Shown: positions 7,146 through 13,968 of the stretch, in pieces
How the letters are laid out: every line of letters begins with the position of its first letter
How positions within the stretch are numbered: the first letter of the stretch is position 1
Source: JBBDMW01 sp040878005
GTDB lineage: Bacteria; Chloroflexota; Dehalococcoidia; Lucifugimonadales; Lucifugimonadaceae
Length of the DNA stretch: 14,030 bases
Direction of reading: 5' to 3'
Assembly: GCA_040878005.1 (NCBI GenBank)
Contig: JBBDMW010000044.1
Span: forward strand, 1 to 14,030
Translations under genes and position numbers: made by a program
Notes under the pieces: model-generated
Databases searched by the model: none
Told to the model about the DNA's origin: nothing
Seen by the model: only the letters and a program-made list of their open reading frames with translations

Positions 7146-7286
7146 TTAACGGCTGGGCAGGCTCCTGCCAGTGTCAGTTTCACTAACCTTGCCGCATGCG
7201 AGGCAGACCAGTCGAATGCCATACCCGCTGCATTCCTGCCTTGTCTCGTGGCTGCGACACTCAGGGCATTTCTTGACGTTGACCAT
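7146..7286 (-). CDS. small zinc-ribbon protein
   Basis: 46 residues; the ATG follows AAGGAG at a six-base spacing, a strong ribosome site. The protein opens with KKCPEC (C7, C10), has a further C19, then CLACGK (C28, C31). CPxC and CxxCG knuckles spaced about 17 residues apart are the pattern of a zinc ribbon, seen in many small regulatory or RNA/DNA-binding proteins. The C-terminal 13 residues are Ser/Thr/Arg-rich and probably unstructured. It stands alone in the gap between the frameshifted USP and the CBS/EF-Tu-like gene, all on the minus strand. Its role is unknown; binding nucleic acid or a partner protein is the usual guess for such ribbons. Confidence 0.72.
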   Translation of the reverse strand: MVNVKKCPECRSHETRQECSGYGIRLVCLACGKVSETDTGRSLPSR

Positions 7287-7376
7287 CCAGCACTCCTTGC
7301 CACGGCACGTGAGACCGTCTGGCGGGTGGATTCTAGGCGATCAGCACCGTCCAGGTGGACTTGATCACAAGGCGTC

Positions 7377-8054
7377 TTATCTGAACCCAGGCTGCTCCAT
7401 GTAAACGTTGTCGCCGGGCCTGGTCCTGGTGTTCACCCTGATCGCGACGTCGTCTCCAGGCGTGGCTTCCTCAACCTGCTCGTGATCTATCTCCATCGAC
7501 GTGATTGGCTGCGACAGGTCGGTGGTATGCCCGATGATCCGAACACAGTCACCCGTGTGCAGTGGCCTCTGTATATTTAGGGTCGCAACGCCGATATGGG
7601 AGTAGTAATGGGTAACCGTACCGACATGGGACGATACTGCCACTTTGCGCGGCGTCCCTGTTCCGAAGACTACATCTCGCAGCGGCTCATCCAGAGCGCT
7701 CCTGATATCCGTGATGGAAGCCATGCCTACCAGTTCCCCTGCCTCAATCACCGGCATGCGCCTGATCCGGTTCCGCCGCATCAGCCGCACCGCCTCAAAC
7801 ACATCTGAGTCGGGTTCGGTGCTGACCACTCGCCTGGTCATATGGGTGGATACGGTGCACCTATCAACCAGATGCCCCGGAGCCACACACTTGACCAGTA
7901 GGTCCCTGTCGGTGACCACGCCCAGGACCTCGCCATGATCCTCGACGACCAGCATCCCAATGTTTTGGTCGCGCATGAGCCTGGCCGCATCCGCGGTGGA
8001 TTCGTCCTGCTGAACCGTCACCGTGCCGAAGACCATCACGTCTCTTATCTTCAT
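7377..8054 (-). CDS. CBS-pair protein with C-terminal EF-Tu domain-2-like barrel
   Basis: 225 residues from the ATG at 8052-8054, which follows AGGAG at about nine bases; an in-frame extension to 8135 lacks such a site. Residues 1-57 and 68-122 are two CBS motifs (MKIRDVMVFGTVTV... VLGVVTDRDLLVK; THMTRRVVS... LVGMASITDIRSAL), giving one Bateman module expected to bind adenosine nucleotides. Residues about 143-221 (SHVGTVTHYYSHIGVATL, then LHTGDCVRIIGHTTDL, then the SMEIDHEQVEEATPGDDVAI region) match the beta-barrel of EF-Tu domain 2 and of the small translation-factor-like proteins that carry only this barrel. There is no GTPase domain. The layout suggests a nucleotide-sensing module attached to a ribosome-, RNA- or protein-binding barrel; the partner is not shown by the sequence. 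Confidence 0.9.
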   Translation of the reverse strand: MKIRDVMVFGTVTVQQDESTADAARLMRDQNIGMLVVEDHGEVLGVVTDRDLLVKCVAPGHLVDRCTVSTHMTRRVVSTEPDSDVFEAVRLMRRNRIRRMPVIEAGELVGMASITDIRSALDEPLRDVVFGTGTPRKVAVSSHVGTVTHYYSHIGVATLNIQRPLHTGDCVRIIGHTTDLSQPITSMEIDHEQVEEATPGDDVAIRVNTRTRPGDNVYMEQPGFR

Positions 8055-8105
8055 GACCTGTCGCTCCTGTGCCGGGTTACCGGCTGCTTTGAGCCGGGCA
8101 GGATA

Positions 8106-8135
8106 TTCATAGACGACGAATGAGAAGCGGATCAA
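8106..8135 (-). promoter_or_regulatory. possible sigma-70-type promoter of CBS/EF-Tu-like gene
   Basis: Reading minus: TTGATC (8135-8130), an 18-base spacer, then TATGAA (8111-8106), about 50 bases before the ATG at 8054. Box quality is moderate and there is no other evidence. Confidence 0.3.
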
Positions 8136-8297
8136 TCGGCACGTCTACTTAAGATCATGCGCCGTCGACCGTGAGCATCTCGTGATAGGCACGCCCTGAT
8201 GATGAGGGTTTCATGAGGCACCGGGTGCATCCCGTGGTCTACAGGTCCTTCACGCGTGATCCTTCACCGGGTTCTGCAGCGATGCGGATGGTGCTGG

Positions 8298-8343
8298 TGA
8301 TGGAACAGGGCCGGCGCGTCACAGGGCGGGCCCTGTTCCATCA
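8298..8343 (-). terminator. long hairpin after oxidase gene
   Basis: A perfect 15-bp stem (8298-8312 with 8329-8343; core TGGAACAGGGCC) and a 16-base loop, about 40 bases past the oxidase stop. No T tract follows on either strand, so it may be an RNA 3'-end stabiliser or an atypical terminator. Confidence 0.5.
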
Positions 8344-8384
8344 TTATCAATGGTCCGTCGTCAAACGTTGCCCGGTGTGCGACG

Positions 8385-9746
8385 TTATCTGACAGTAACC
8401 GTGCCCTCCATTCCGGCGCCTCGATGGCCCGGGATGGAGCAGTAGTACACATACGTTCCCGGATCGTTGAACCTCACTGCCAATTCATCTGTCAGCCCGA
8501 TGCCATGCACGTCCAGATGGATGCCTGTGCCTTCGATGACCAGATCGTGCGGCAACGCGCCTATGTTCTGCACGGCCAGGTTCATCCACTCGCCAGCCTC
8601 AATCTCCATTTCTTTCTTATCAAAGCCCAAGTCGAACGCCTTCACCATTACGTCGAGTGCACCGTCCATAACCGGTCCGCTCTCCACCGACGCTGCGTCT
8701 CCACCAGACGGTGCCGGCGTGGGCGAGGCGTGCGGGTCGGAGTCGCGGTGCCCGCCGTTGTCTGCGTTCGCCTCGAACCAGGATGTGTGGTCTTCGTAGT
8801 CCAGGACAACCAGCATCCCGCCCGGGTATTCGCCGCGGTTGGTCACATGCGGGATGATGTGGCAATGGAAGACCCATGTCCCGGGGTTGTTGCCCTCTAT
8901 CTCCACATCCACCGTCTGGCCCGGGGCGATGTCCTGGGTGTTCATGACGTGCGGGCTGGCCAGGGGGTTGCCATCAAGCTGCACCACCTTGAACTGGTGG
9001 CCGTGCAGATGCATCGGGTGGTGCTGCTGGCCCACGTTGACCATGCGCACCAGGATCTTCTCGCCTTCCCTGATTTTCAGCAGGGATGATTCGAGCGTCT
9101 GCGGGTACGAGTGGCCGTTGATCGTGTACAGCCCCTCGATCTCGTGCAGCATCAGGGTGTACTGCCTGTCGTACTCTGGCGTGCCGTCACGCGGCTCCAC
9201 GATGAGCGGTCCGAAGCCGCCACGGGCCAGCTGAGTTACTGTGTGGGTGTGCGTGTGGTACATCGTCGTGCCGGGGTCAGATGCCATGAACTCATACGTC
9301 CACGTCTCGCCGGGCTTGATCGGCGGCTGTGTGATCCCTGGGACCCCATCTTGGTCGTTCGGCACCTCCAGGCCGTGCCAGTGAACACCGGTGTCCTCCG
9401 GCAGGTTGTTGGTGACGTTCACGCGTACCTTGTCGCCCTCTTTGACCCTAATCTCCGGGCCCGGGTACTGCTCGTTGTAACCCCATACCTCCACCCGTTC
9501 ACCCTCGTATACCTCCCACTGAAACACCGACGCTGTCAGGTCTACCACTACGTCGGGATCATCAAACCGGCTCCCCGGGATGCCAGCGGGTCCATCCTTG
9601 AGCGGTACCAGAACGGGATTAGTACTGACTGTTGGTGTTGCGGTTGGGTCATGTGCGCCAACATTCGCACACCCAAATGTGCTGCCTAGAGCAACCGCCG
9701 ACACGGCTCCAAGTCCCAGAAACGTCTTCAATCTTGAAAGGCGCAT
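8385..9746 (-). CDS. secreted multicopper oxidase with C-terminal plastocyanin-like domain
   Basis: 453 residues from the ATG at 9744-9746, which follows AGGAG at a six-base spacing; an extension to 9794 is unlikely. The N-terminus (1-26) is a basic start plus a hydrophobic stretch ending GSTFGC, an imperfect lipobox, so it is exported and perhaps lipid-anchored at C26, followed by a Thr/Pro linker. Cupredoxin domain 1 (about 65-185) has HWHG (122-125) and HTHTH (164-168). Domain 2 (about 195-318) has HPMHLHGH (243-250) and HCHIIPH (294-300). These are the four His motifs of the trinuclear cluster; the type-1 Cys is in domain 2 only. After a Ser/Pro linker (338-355), a third cupredoxin (about 360-453) carries H400, C436, H441 and M446, a blue-copper site. 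Multicopper oxidases oxidise substrates such as phenols, metal ions or nitrogen compounds while reducing O2. The substrate here is unknown; the extra blue-copper domain suggests internal or partner electron transfer. Confidence 0.93.
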   Translation of the reverse strand: MRLSRLKTFLGLGAVSAVALGSTFGCANVGAHDPTATPTVSTNPVLVPLKDGPAGIPGSRFDDPDVVVDLTASVFQWEVYEGERVEVWGYNEQYPGPEIRVKEGDKVRVNVTNNLPEDTGVHWHGLEVPNDQDGVPGITQPPIKPGETWTYEFMASDPGTTMYHTHTHTVTQLARGGFGPLIVEPRDGTPEYDRQYTLMLHEIEGLYTINGHSYPQTLESSLLKIREGEKILVRMVNVGQQHHPMHLHGHQFKVVQLDGNPLASPHVMNTQDIAPGQTVDVEIEGNNPGTWVFHCHIIPHVTNRGEYPGGMLVVLDYEDHTSWFEANADNGGHRDSDPHASPTPAPSGGDAASVESGPVMDGALDVMVKAFDLGFDKKEMEIEAGEWMNLAVQNIGALPHDLVIEGTGIHLDVHGIGLTDELAVRFNDPGTYVYYCSIPGHRGAGMEGTVTVR

Positions 9747-10053
9747 GCCCTTCTCCTCTGTTTTGCCTGTGGCGGGCCGCGAGTGCAAATCCACGGCACC
9801 ACAATGTGAGTCGTTTCCTCAAGCATCTGCCGTCGTAGTGAGCCAGCCGTGAGGGAGAGGTCAACCAGTGTGAGGAACTTATGAGATCGTCAACGGTGTG
9901 CCTTCCACCGAGCCGGGTTATCTCTCACGCAATCCTCACGCTCGGGGGGGGCGTTACTCATATTTTGATCTCTAGTTGATCTTTATGCTCTGACCAGGCT
10001 CCGATCGGCCCGATCGTCTTGGCCCATACAAGTTTCGAATGAGGGCAGGTGCA
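9747..10053. other. divergent intergenic region, oxidase / tandem USP
   Basis: About 300 bases between two divergent genes, so promoters for both should be here. It contains the perfect dyad at 10002-10016 and two TTGATCT copies 11 bases apart (9965 and 9976). I cannot assign convincing -35/-10 pairs. Confidence 0.45.
10002..10016. promoter_or_regulatory. perfect dyad upstream of tandem USP gene
   Basis: CGATCGG-C-CCGATCG is a perfect 7-bp inverted repeat around one central base, ending 37 bases before the preferred USP start. Its position suits an operator or a leader hairpin. No copy was seen before the other USP genes. Confidence 0.4.
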
Positions 10054-11073
10054 ATGTTCGAAAAGATCCTGGTCCCGCTGGATGGATCTGATGCAGCGCG
10101 GGAGATACTGGACTTCGTCATTGATTTCGCGCGGCCGCTGCATGCTGAGGTACATCTAATTACTGTTGTGCACCCGGATGGCCGCCTGCCCGCGGTGGCG
10201 ATCACGCCTGAGTTTGCCATGGCCATGGAGGAGGAGGCACTGCCAGCCGAATGGCACGGCGTCAACCTCCCTCTCCTCATGTCGGAATCCAGCAACGGCC
10301 CGGCTTGTGTTGAGCCTGCTTCGAGCGACTACGATTCGGTCGGCGGGCGTAGTTATTCGGATCTTGAAGCCGAGGCGAGGCGACTTACAGGCCTGGGAGT
10401 AGCCTCCATCGCCCACATCGTCGAGGGTTCGCCTGGTAACGAGATTGTCCGAGCGGCTCGTAACCTTGGTACGGACATGATTGCCATGGTCACCCGACGC
10501 GGGAGCGCGTGGTCCAGAGGCGTGCTCGGGAGCGTAACTGACCGGGTCCTCCACTCTTCGCCCATCCCCGTAACCGTAATCGGGCCACGGCGTCTTGGCG
10601 TTCGGCAGCTGGGCGGGCCATTGCGGGAAATCCTAGTTCCGCTGGATGGCTCGTATCTGAGTGAGCGGGCGGTGGAGCCAGCTCTCCAGATAGCTGGTGC
10701 CCACGAGGTTCCCATCAGGTTCGTCTTGGTTGTTGCCTACTCGATACCGCCTTTCGAGATAGAGCCCATAGGCATCATCGAGGATCAGGCTGAGGTCCGT
10801 GGCTACCTCGAAGCGTTTGTAGATGATGCCAGGCGGCGGGGGCTGAGTGCTGATGCTGAGGTGCTCTACGGTACCGCAGCAGGGGCATTGGTCTCCAAGG
10901 CGGGGTCGGTCGCAGGCACCATGATCGTGATGGGCACGCGTGGGTATTCGGGGCTGTCTCGGTGGGTGATCGGCAGTGTCACCGACAAGTTGGTCCGATC
11001 GAGTCAGGTGCCAGTTCTGGTGATCCCGCCGCAAGTCGGGGCTGGTGAGTCTCTCCCAGCGCGCCAAGAATGA
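10054..11073 (+). CDS. tandem universal stress protein (two UspA domains)
   Basis: 339 residues from the second ATG (10054), which has GAGGG at eight bases and opens directly on the domain strand MFEKILVPLDGSD; the ATG at 10039 adds five residues and has no ribosome site. Domain 1 (2-178) has a long insert (about 42-105) and ends VTRR, nine residues, GS: Arg149 replaces the second Gly of the nucleotide loop. Domain 2 (about 188-327) opens REILVPLDGS and ends GTRG, nine residues, GS, a perfect loop. So domain 2 should bind ATP and domain 1 may not, by family knowledge. The same asymmetry is seen in the broken gene at 5856-6868, making the two close paralogues. It is transcribed away from the oxidase gene. 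Confidence 0.94.
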   Translation: MFEKILVPLDGSDAAREILDFVIDFARPLHAEVHLITVVHPDGRLPAVAITPEFAMAMEEEALPAEWHGVNLPLLMSESSNGPACVEPASSDYDSVGGRSYSDLEAEARRLTGLGVASIAHIVEGSPGNEIVRAARNLGTDMIAMVTRRGSAWSRGVLGSVTDRVLHSSPIPVTVIGPRRLGVRQLGGPLREILVPLDGSYLSERAVEPALQIAGAHEVPIRFVLVVAYSIPPFEIEPIGIIEDQAEVRGYLEAFVDDARRRGLSADAEVLYGTAAGALVSKAGSVAGTMIVMGTRGYSGLSRWVIGSVTDKLVRSSQVPVLVIPPQVGAGESLPARQE

Positions 11074-11340
11074 GAGCACGGGAGCTATTTCACAATCAGC
11101 GCCGACTGCGCCTTGCTGCAATTTGGTCGACCTGCACGGGGTTGTGTCGCCAAAGTCTACCAAGGTTGAAACCTTGAACCAGACACGGCTGGTGCCGAGC
11201 CCCCGGGGCGGAGTACTTCCTCGCCACATGTGCTGGATTGCAATAATAAAAGACCCGAGCGGAACAATGAAAAAAATCGACGGGCGCAGCGTGCAGCGGC
11301 GCATCGTCCCCGCCCATACCGGTTGCCGCGACGGGGCGAG
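11074..11340. other. intergenic region after tandem USP
   Basis: With the repeat leader that follows (11341-11481) this makes about 400 bases without a convincing gene. It contains CAAGGTT-GA-AACCTTG (11161-11176), a perfect 7-bp inverted repeat with a two-base centre and no T tract, so a terminator is not supported. Confidence 0.45.
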
Positions 11341-11863
11341 GGAGGCACATGTAGACCACTCACAAGTCCCTCATACGGGCCCGCGACTCACTCATGAGTG
11401 CGTCACGCCGGCAGGCCCAGACTATGAAAGTACGAGGCACGGTTGCACACATCCAGTTTTAGAAATGGAGGCATCAGCAACATGGCGCCACGAGTCCTGA
11501 TTTCCGTAGAGCGCGGCCTTTCTGCTGCACCGCTGATCGCACAGGCTCAGGAAGAGTTCGGCCCAGGCATGGACATATTCCTTGGTCATGTGCACACAAG
11601 GGACGCGCTGACACCTGAAGAGGAGCGAGAACTCTCCGCCCTGTTCCAGGAGGCCTACGCGGCGCGGCATGCGGGCCTTGCAGTTCGCGTTGTTACGGTA
11701 GAAGCAGATGACCTTCAGGAGGGTATTACCGCTCTCGACAGGGCCATAGGAGCAGATGTTGTGGCGGTTCGAGACGGAACTGCCTACACGGATGACCTCG
11801 AACTTTGCTTCGTGGAACAGAGAGTACCCGCCGGAGTGAGTGGAGATATAAGACTGAGGAGGA
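11341..11863 (+). repeat. long direct repeat, copy 2 (leader plus USP-like gene)
   Basis: Partner of 3403-3925, in the same orientation, offset 7,938 bases. It begins at GGAGGCACATG and runs through the leader into the USP-like gene; similarity fades near ACTGAGGAG. Confidence 0.85.
11385..11404. promoter_or_regulatory. dyad in repeat leader (copy 2)
   Basis: CACTCATGAGTG (11389-11400) is a perfect 12-bp palindrome inside a 20-base near-palindrome flanked by GAC and GTC. It lies about 80 bases before the ATG. Copy 1 keeps it with one change in the core (3451-3462). Possible operator; not shown. Confidence 0.35.
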
Positions 11864-11943
11864 GCGATCGCTCACATACTTGGGATCAAGCTGCGGCCAC
11901 TGCCCTCGCATCCATTATTGCGCGGGCCTTCCGCACGCTCTAG
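11482..11943 (+). CDS. degenerate USP-like protein, paralogue of 3544 gene
   Basis: 153 residues; the ATG follows GGAGG at a ten-base spacing, with a conserved leader before it. The fold reads as Usp-type alpha/beta: strand RVLISVE, helix, strand near FLGHVH, acidic helix TPEEERELS, strand AVRVVTV, helix, strand DVVAVRDG. As in the paralogue, the G-2x-G-9x-G-S nucleotide loop is missing and replaced by a DDLELCFVEQR stretch. After the shared part it has a 35-residue Ala-rich, probably helical tail and a TAG stop, whereas the first copy reads on into a Cys-rich segment. A length near 150 is normal for a single Usp domain, so this copy is likely the ancestral form. A DoxX-like gene follows 45 bases later on the same strand, perhaps in one transcript. 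Confidence 0.8.
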   Translation: MAPRVLISVERGLSAAPLIAQAQEEFGPGMDIFLGHVHTRDALTPEEERELSALFQEAYAARHAGLAVRVVTVEADDLQEGITALDRAIGADVVAVRDGTAYTDDLELCFVEQRVPAGVSGDIRLRRSDRSHTWDQAAATALASIIARAFRTL

Positions 11944-11988
11944 AAATTCCCAGATATGCCCAGGCTGTTGTAACTGGAGGAACTAGCC

Positions 11989-12799
11989 ATGCAGCACGAC
12001 GCGGACACCTAACGGCACCAGTCTTGAGAACCCGAGGTGGATCACGGCGCTTTTCAGCGACAAGCGGTTCGCCTGGGTGTGGCTAATAGCGAGGGTTTAC
12101 CTGGGCTGGCAGTGGCTGACATCGGGCTGGGGCAAGCTGGACAACCCGGCCTGGATGGAGACCGTCATGGCCGTGCGGGGCTTCTGGGAGCGGGCCGCCA
12201 CGGTGCCGGAGTCCGGGAGGCCGGTGGCGGCCTACGACTGGTACCGCGGTTTCCTGCAGTTCATGTTGGACATCGACGCCCACACGTGGTTCGCTCCGAT
12301 GATCGTGGGCGGCGAGATCCTGGTGGGGATTGGGCTGCTGCTGGGCGCACTGACCGGCATCGCCGCGTTCTTCAACGCATTCATGAACATGAACTTCATG
12401 CTGGCGGGCACTGCGAGCACCAATCCTGTCATGGCGTTGATTGCCCTCGGAATCGTGATCGCGTGGAAGATCGCCGGCTGGTGGGGAGTGGATCGCGTGC
12501 TGCTTCCCGCACTGGGCGCGCCGTGGCAGCCGGGCAGGCTGTTCGACGGCCGGGTGGATGTGGCGACCGGCGAGGTAGAACCAACAGCTGTGACTGTCGA
12601 GCGGTGGGTGCGGGTGCTGCTGGGTGTGGCGATCGCACTGTATGCGCTGACGGCGCTGACGGGGCCGCTGCAGGTGATACTGCTGTTGCTGGCAGGCGTG
12701 CTGGTGGCGGTGACTGGAATGGGCTGGTTCACCATCACCGGCGGGCGTATGGGCCAAGGATTTGGCAGCAGAATGTTTGGCAACAGCCGCCAGAACTGA
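11989..12799 (+). CDS. DoxX/DoxD-like membrane protein, N-terminus probably frameshifted
   Basis: The clear coding part runs from 12077 (GTG) to 12799, 240 residues. Hydrophobic segments lie at about 1-18, 71-110 (two), 116-136, 175-196 and 198-221, with the DoxX-type opening ARVYLGWQWLTSGWGKL. DoxX/DoxD relatives are quinone-linked membrane subunits or redox proteins; the exact role here is unknown. GTG 12077 has no ribosome site, and the same frame stays coding-like upstream (LENPRWITALFSDKRFAW). At 11989 an ATG with a strong GGAGG at eight bases opens another frame that stops after seven codons (MQHDADT). Removing one base near 12004-12006 joins the two into a sensible start, MQHDATPNGTSLENP. 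I therefore place the gene at 11989-12799 with a one-base shift, real or from sequencing. It may share a transcript with the USP-like gene 45 bases upstream. Confidence 0.8.
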
Positions 12800-13061
12800 C
12801 AAGGCTGCAATGTGCTCAGGGGTTGTGGCGTTTCCCTTCCAGCCCGCCCGAAAGCACCATTCATTTATCCTACTACCAGAGCCAGCCACAGCCTGGGCTT
12901 GAGCGTCTTGGGTGCGTATGAGTAGCGTCCAACGGGTGGCGCCTGGCGATTCTTCTCGCAGTTCTTTTATAAACCACGAGTTCGTGCGGTCCCGGCTTAA
13001 GTCCGGTGCCTCGTCATGTCTGCCTCGGGACATCATGTTTGGCAGCCTCAGAACGATGTAA
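12800..13061. other. non-coding stretch
   Basis: I see no convincing gene or strong hairpin on either strand after the DoxX-like gene. Confidence 0.4.
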
Positions 13062-13676
13062 TTACATGATCATATGGGCGGCAGAAACCAAGCTCAGGAG
13101 ATCGCTAAACGCCGCATTTTCGTCCGGAAGGTTAAACCGGGAACACATGACCGCAGAGTCTCGCCATTGAAGCGCGTTGCTACGCATGATCTGCGACGCG
13201 ACGTGGGCGTCATCCTCAGGTGCCCACCATGCCCATCCACCCAGCGCCTGCCTCCTCCCGGCGCATCTACGTCCGTCCTTCAACGACAAGAGCTCAGGGC
13301 TTCCCACTCCTGGGTGCCTGTCAACCGTTTGGAGGACATCTTCGCCCACAGAGTCTGACTAGTATCTGCGGCGGCTGATCCGCTCCTCTGCCTCGCAAGT
13401 CACCTCTTGAGGAGTGAGTATGACCCGCAGCCGGTCCCAGGGATCCAGCTCGGGTAGGCGGATCGGGTCGTCCCCAAACAGGAAGTGGCATATCAGGTGC
13501 GTCTAGAATCCTATGCTTTCCTGCACATGCTCCACCAGCCATTGTTGGGGGCGATGATGCTGCCGTCGTACCAGCATCCTGTTCACTAACGTTCCATCTC
13601 TGTCACAGATAAGGCAGACCATAGTGCCACACGCGCGTCTCTGGTCAAGTGGTGCCTCGTCCGCCCATTGCGGGGT
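13062..13676 (-). pseudogene. possible decayed gene: one frame broken by two TAG codons
   Basis: Read minus from just after a TGA at 13677-13679, one frame of about 205 codons is interrupted only by TAG at 13503-13505 and 13359-13361, and ends at TAA 13062-13064. The middle part is the most gene-like: HLICHFLFGDDPIRLPELD, then DPWDRLRVILTPQE, then a Glu/Arg-rich end before the second TAG. The first part has CGTMVCLICDRDGTLVN, with CxxC spacing. Around 13535-13570 a neighbouring frame (YDGSIIAPNNG) looks better than the main one, so small shifts may exist too. No ribosome site and no known family. Most likely an old gene in decay, or partly chance. Confidence 0.35.
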
Positions 13677-13716
13677 TCAAAAGCACCCTCGGTCCCACTA
13701 CATGAACGGCTAAACC

Positions 13717-13794
13717 CAGCCCCAGGGCAGTATGCTCCTTCCATATTTGGGGGGAACGCTCTTACCCATGACTCTGTAGGCGAGCCTGGGGCTG
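13717..13794. repeat. 10-bp inverted repeat with 58-base spacing
   Basis: CAGCCCCAGG (13717-13726) and CCTGGGGCTG (13785-13794) are perfect inverted copies. They lie between the decayed frame and the transposase remnant. The separation is large for a terminator; a mobile-element end is possible but there is no support beyond location. Confidence 0.3.
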
Positions 13795-13968
13795 CACCCG
13801 GCTCGCTGGATCGCCAATTGATCATGACACCAGGATGTATCTCATGTACGCATGCTTGCTCATTACATCTTTACGGCGGGTGCATTGCAGCGATGCCTCG
13901 AATGGCGCCAGGCCGAGCCACGGCAGCCTCTATGTGATCTCTCTAGATGTACTTCCCATAGACGTTGT

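Larger units (their letters stand above)
8055..8384. other. intergenic region between oxidase and CBS genes
   Basis: Both flanking genes read minus. It holds a possible promoter for the CBS/EF-Tu-like gene (8106-8135) and a long hairpin after the oxidase gene (8298-8343). I see no gene. Confidence 0.5.

Noticed and set aside
8424..9089. Plus-strand frame, 221 codons
   Set aside because: Antisense to the multicopper oxidase, whose copper motifs fix the true strand.
9965..9989. TTGATC as -35 with TATGCT as -10 before the tandem USP
   Set aside because: Spacing is only 13 bases from the first TTGATC and 2 from the second; the repeated TTGATCT is noted but not called a promoter.
10633..11304. 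Minus-strand frame, 223 codons
   Set aside because: Antisense to the second Usp domain of the intact tandem USP and running past it into non-coding DNA.
11045..11500. Plus-strand frame, 151 codons, and its internal ATG at 11268
   Set aside because: Crosses the USP stop, the intergenic region and the repeat leader; no good ribosome site, and the leader part is the same non-coding repeat as copy 1.
12037..12921. Long plus-strand frame, 294 codons
   Set aside because: Gly/Arg/Ala-rich low-quality product lying over the DoxX-like gene in another frame; a GC-driven shadow.
12083..13036. Long minus-strand frame, 317 codons
   Set aside because: Antisense to the DoxX-like gene, rich in His/Gln/Arg/Pro; typical antisense shadow with no ribosome site.
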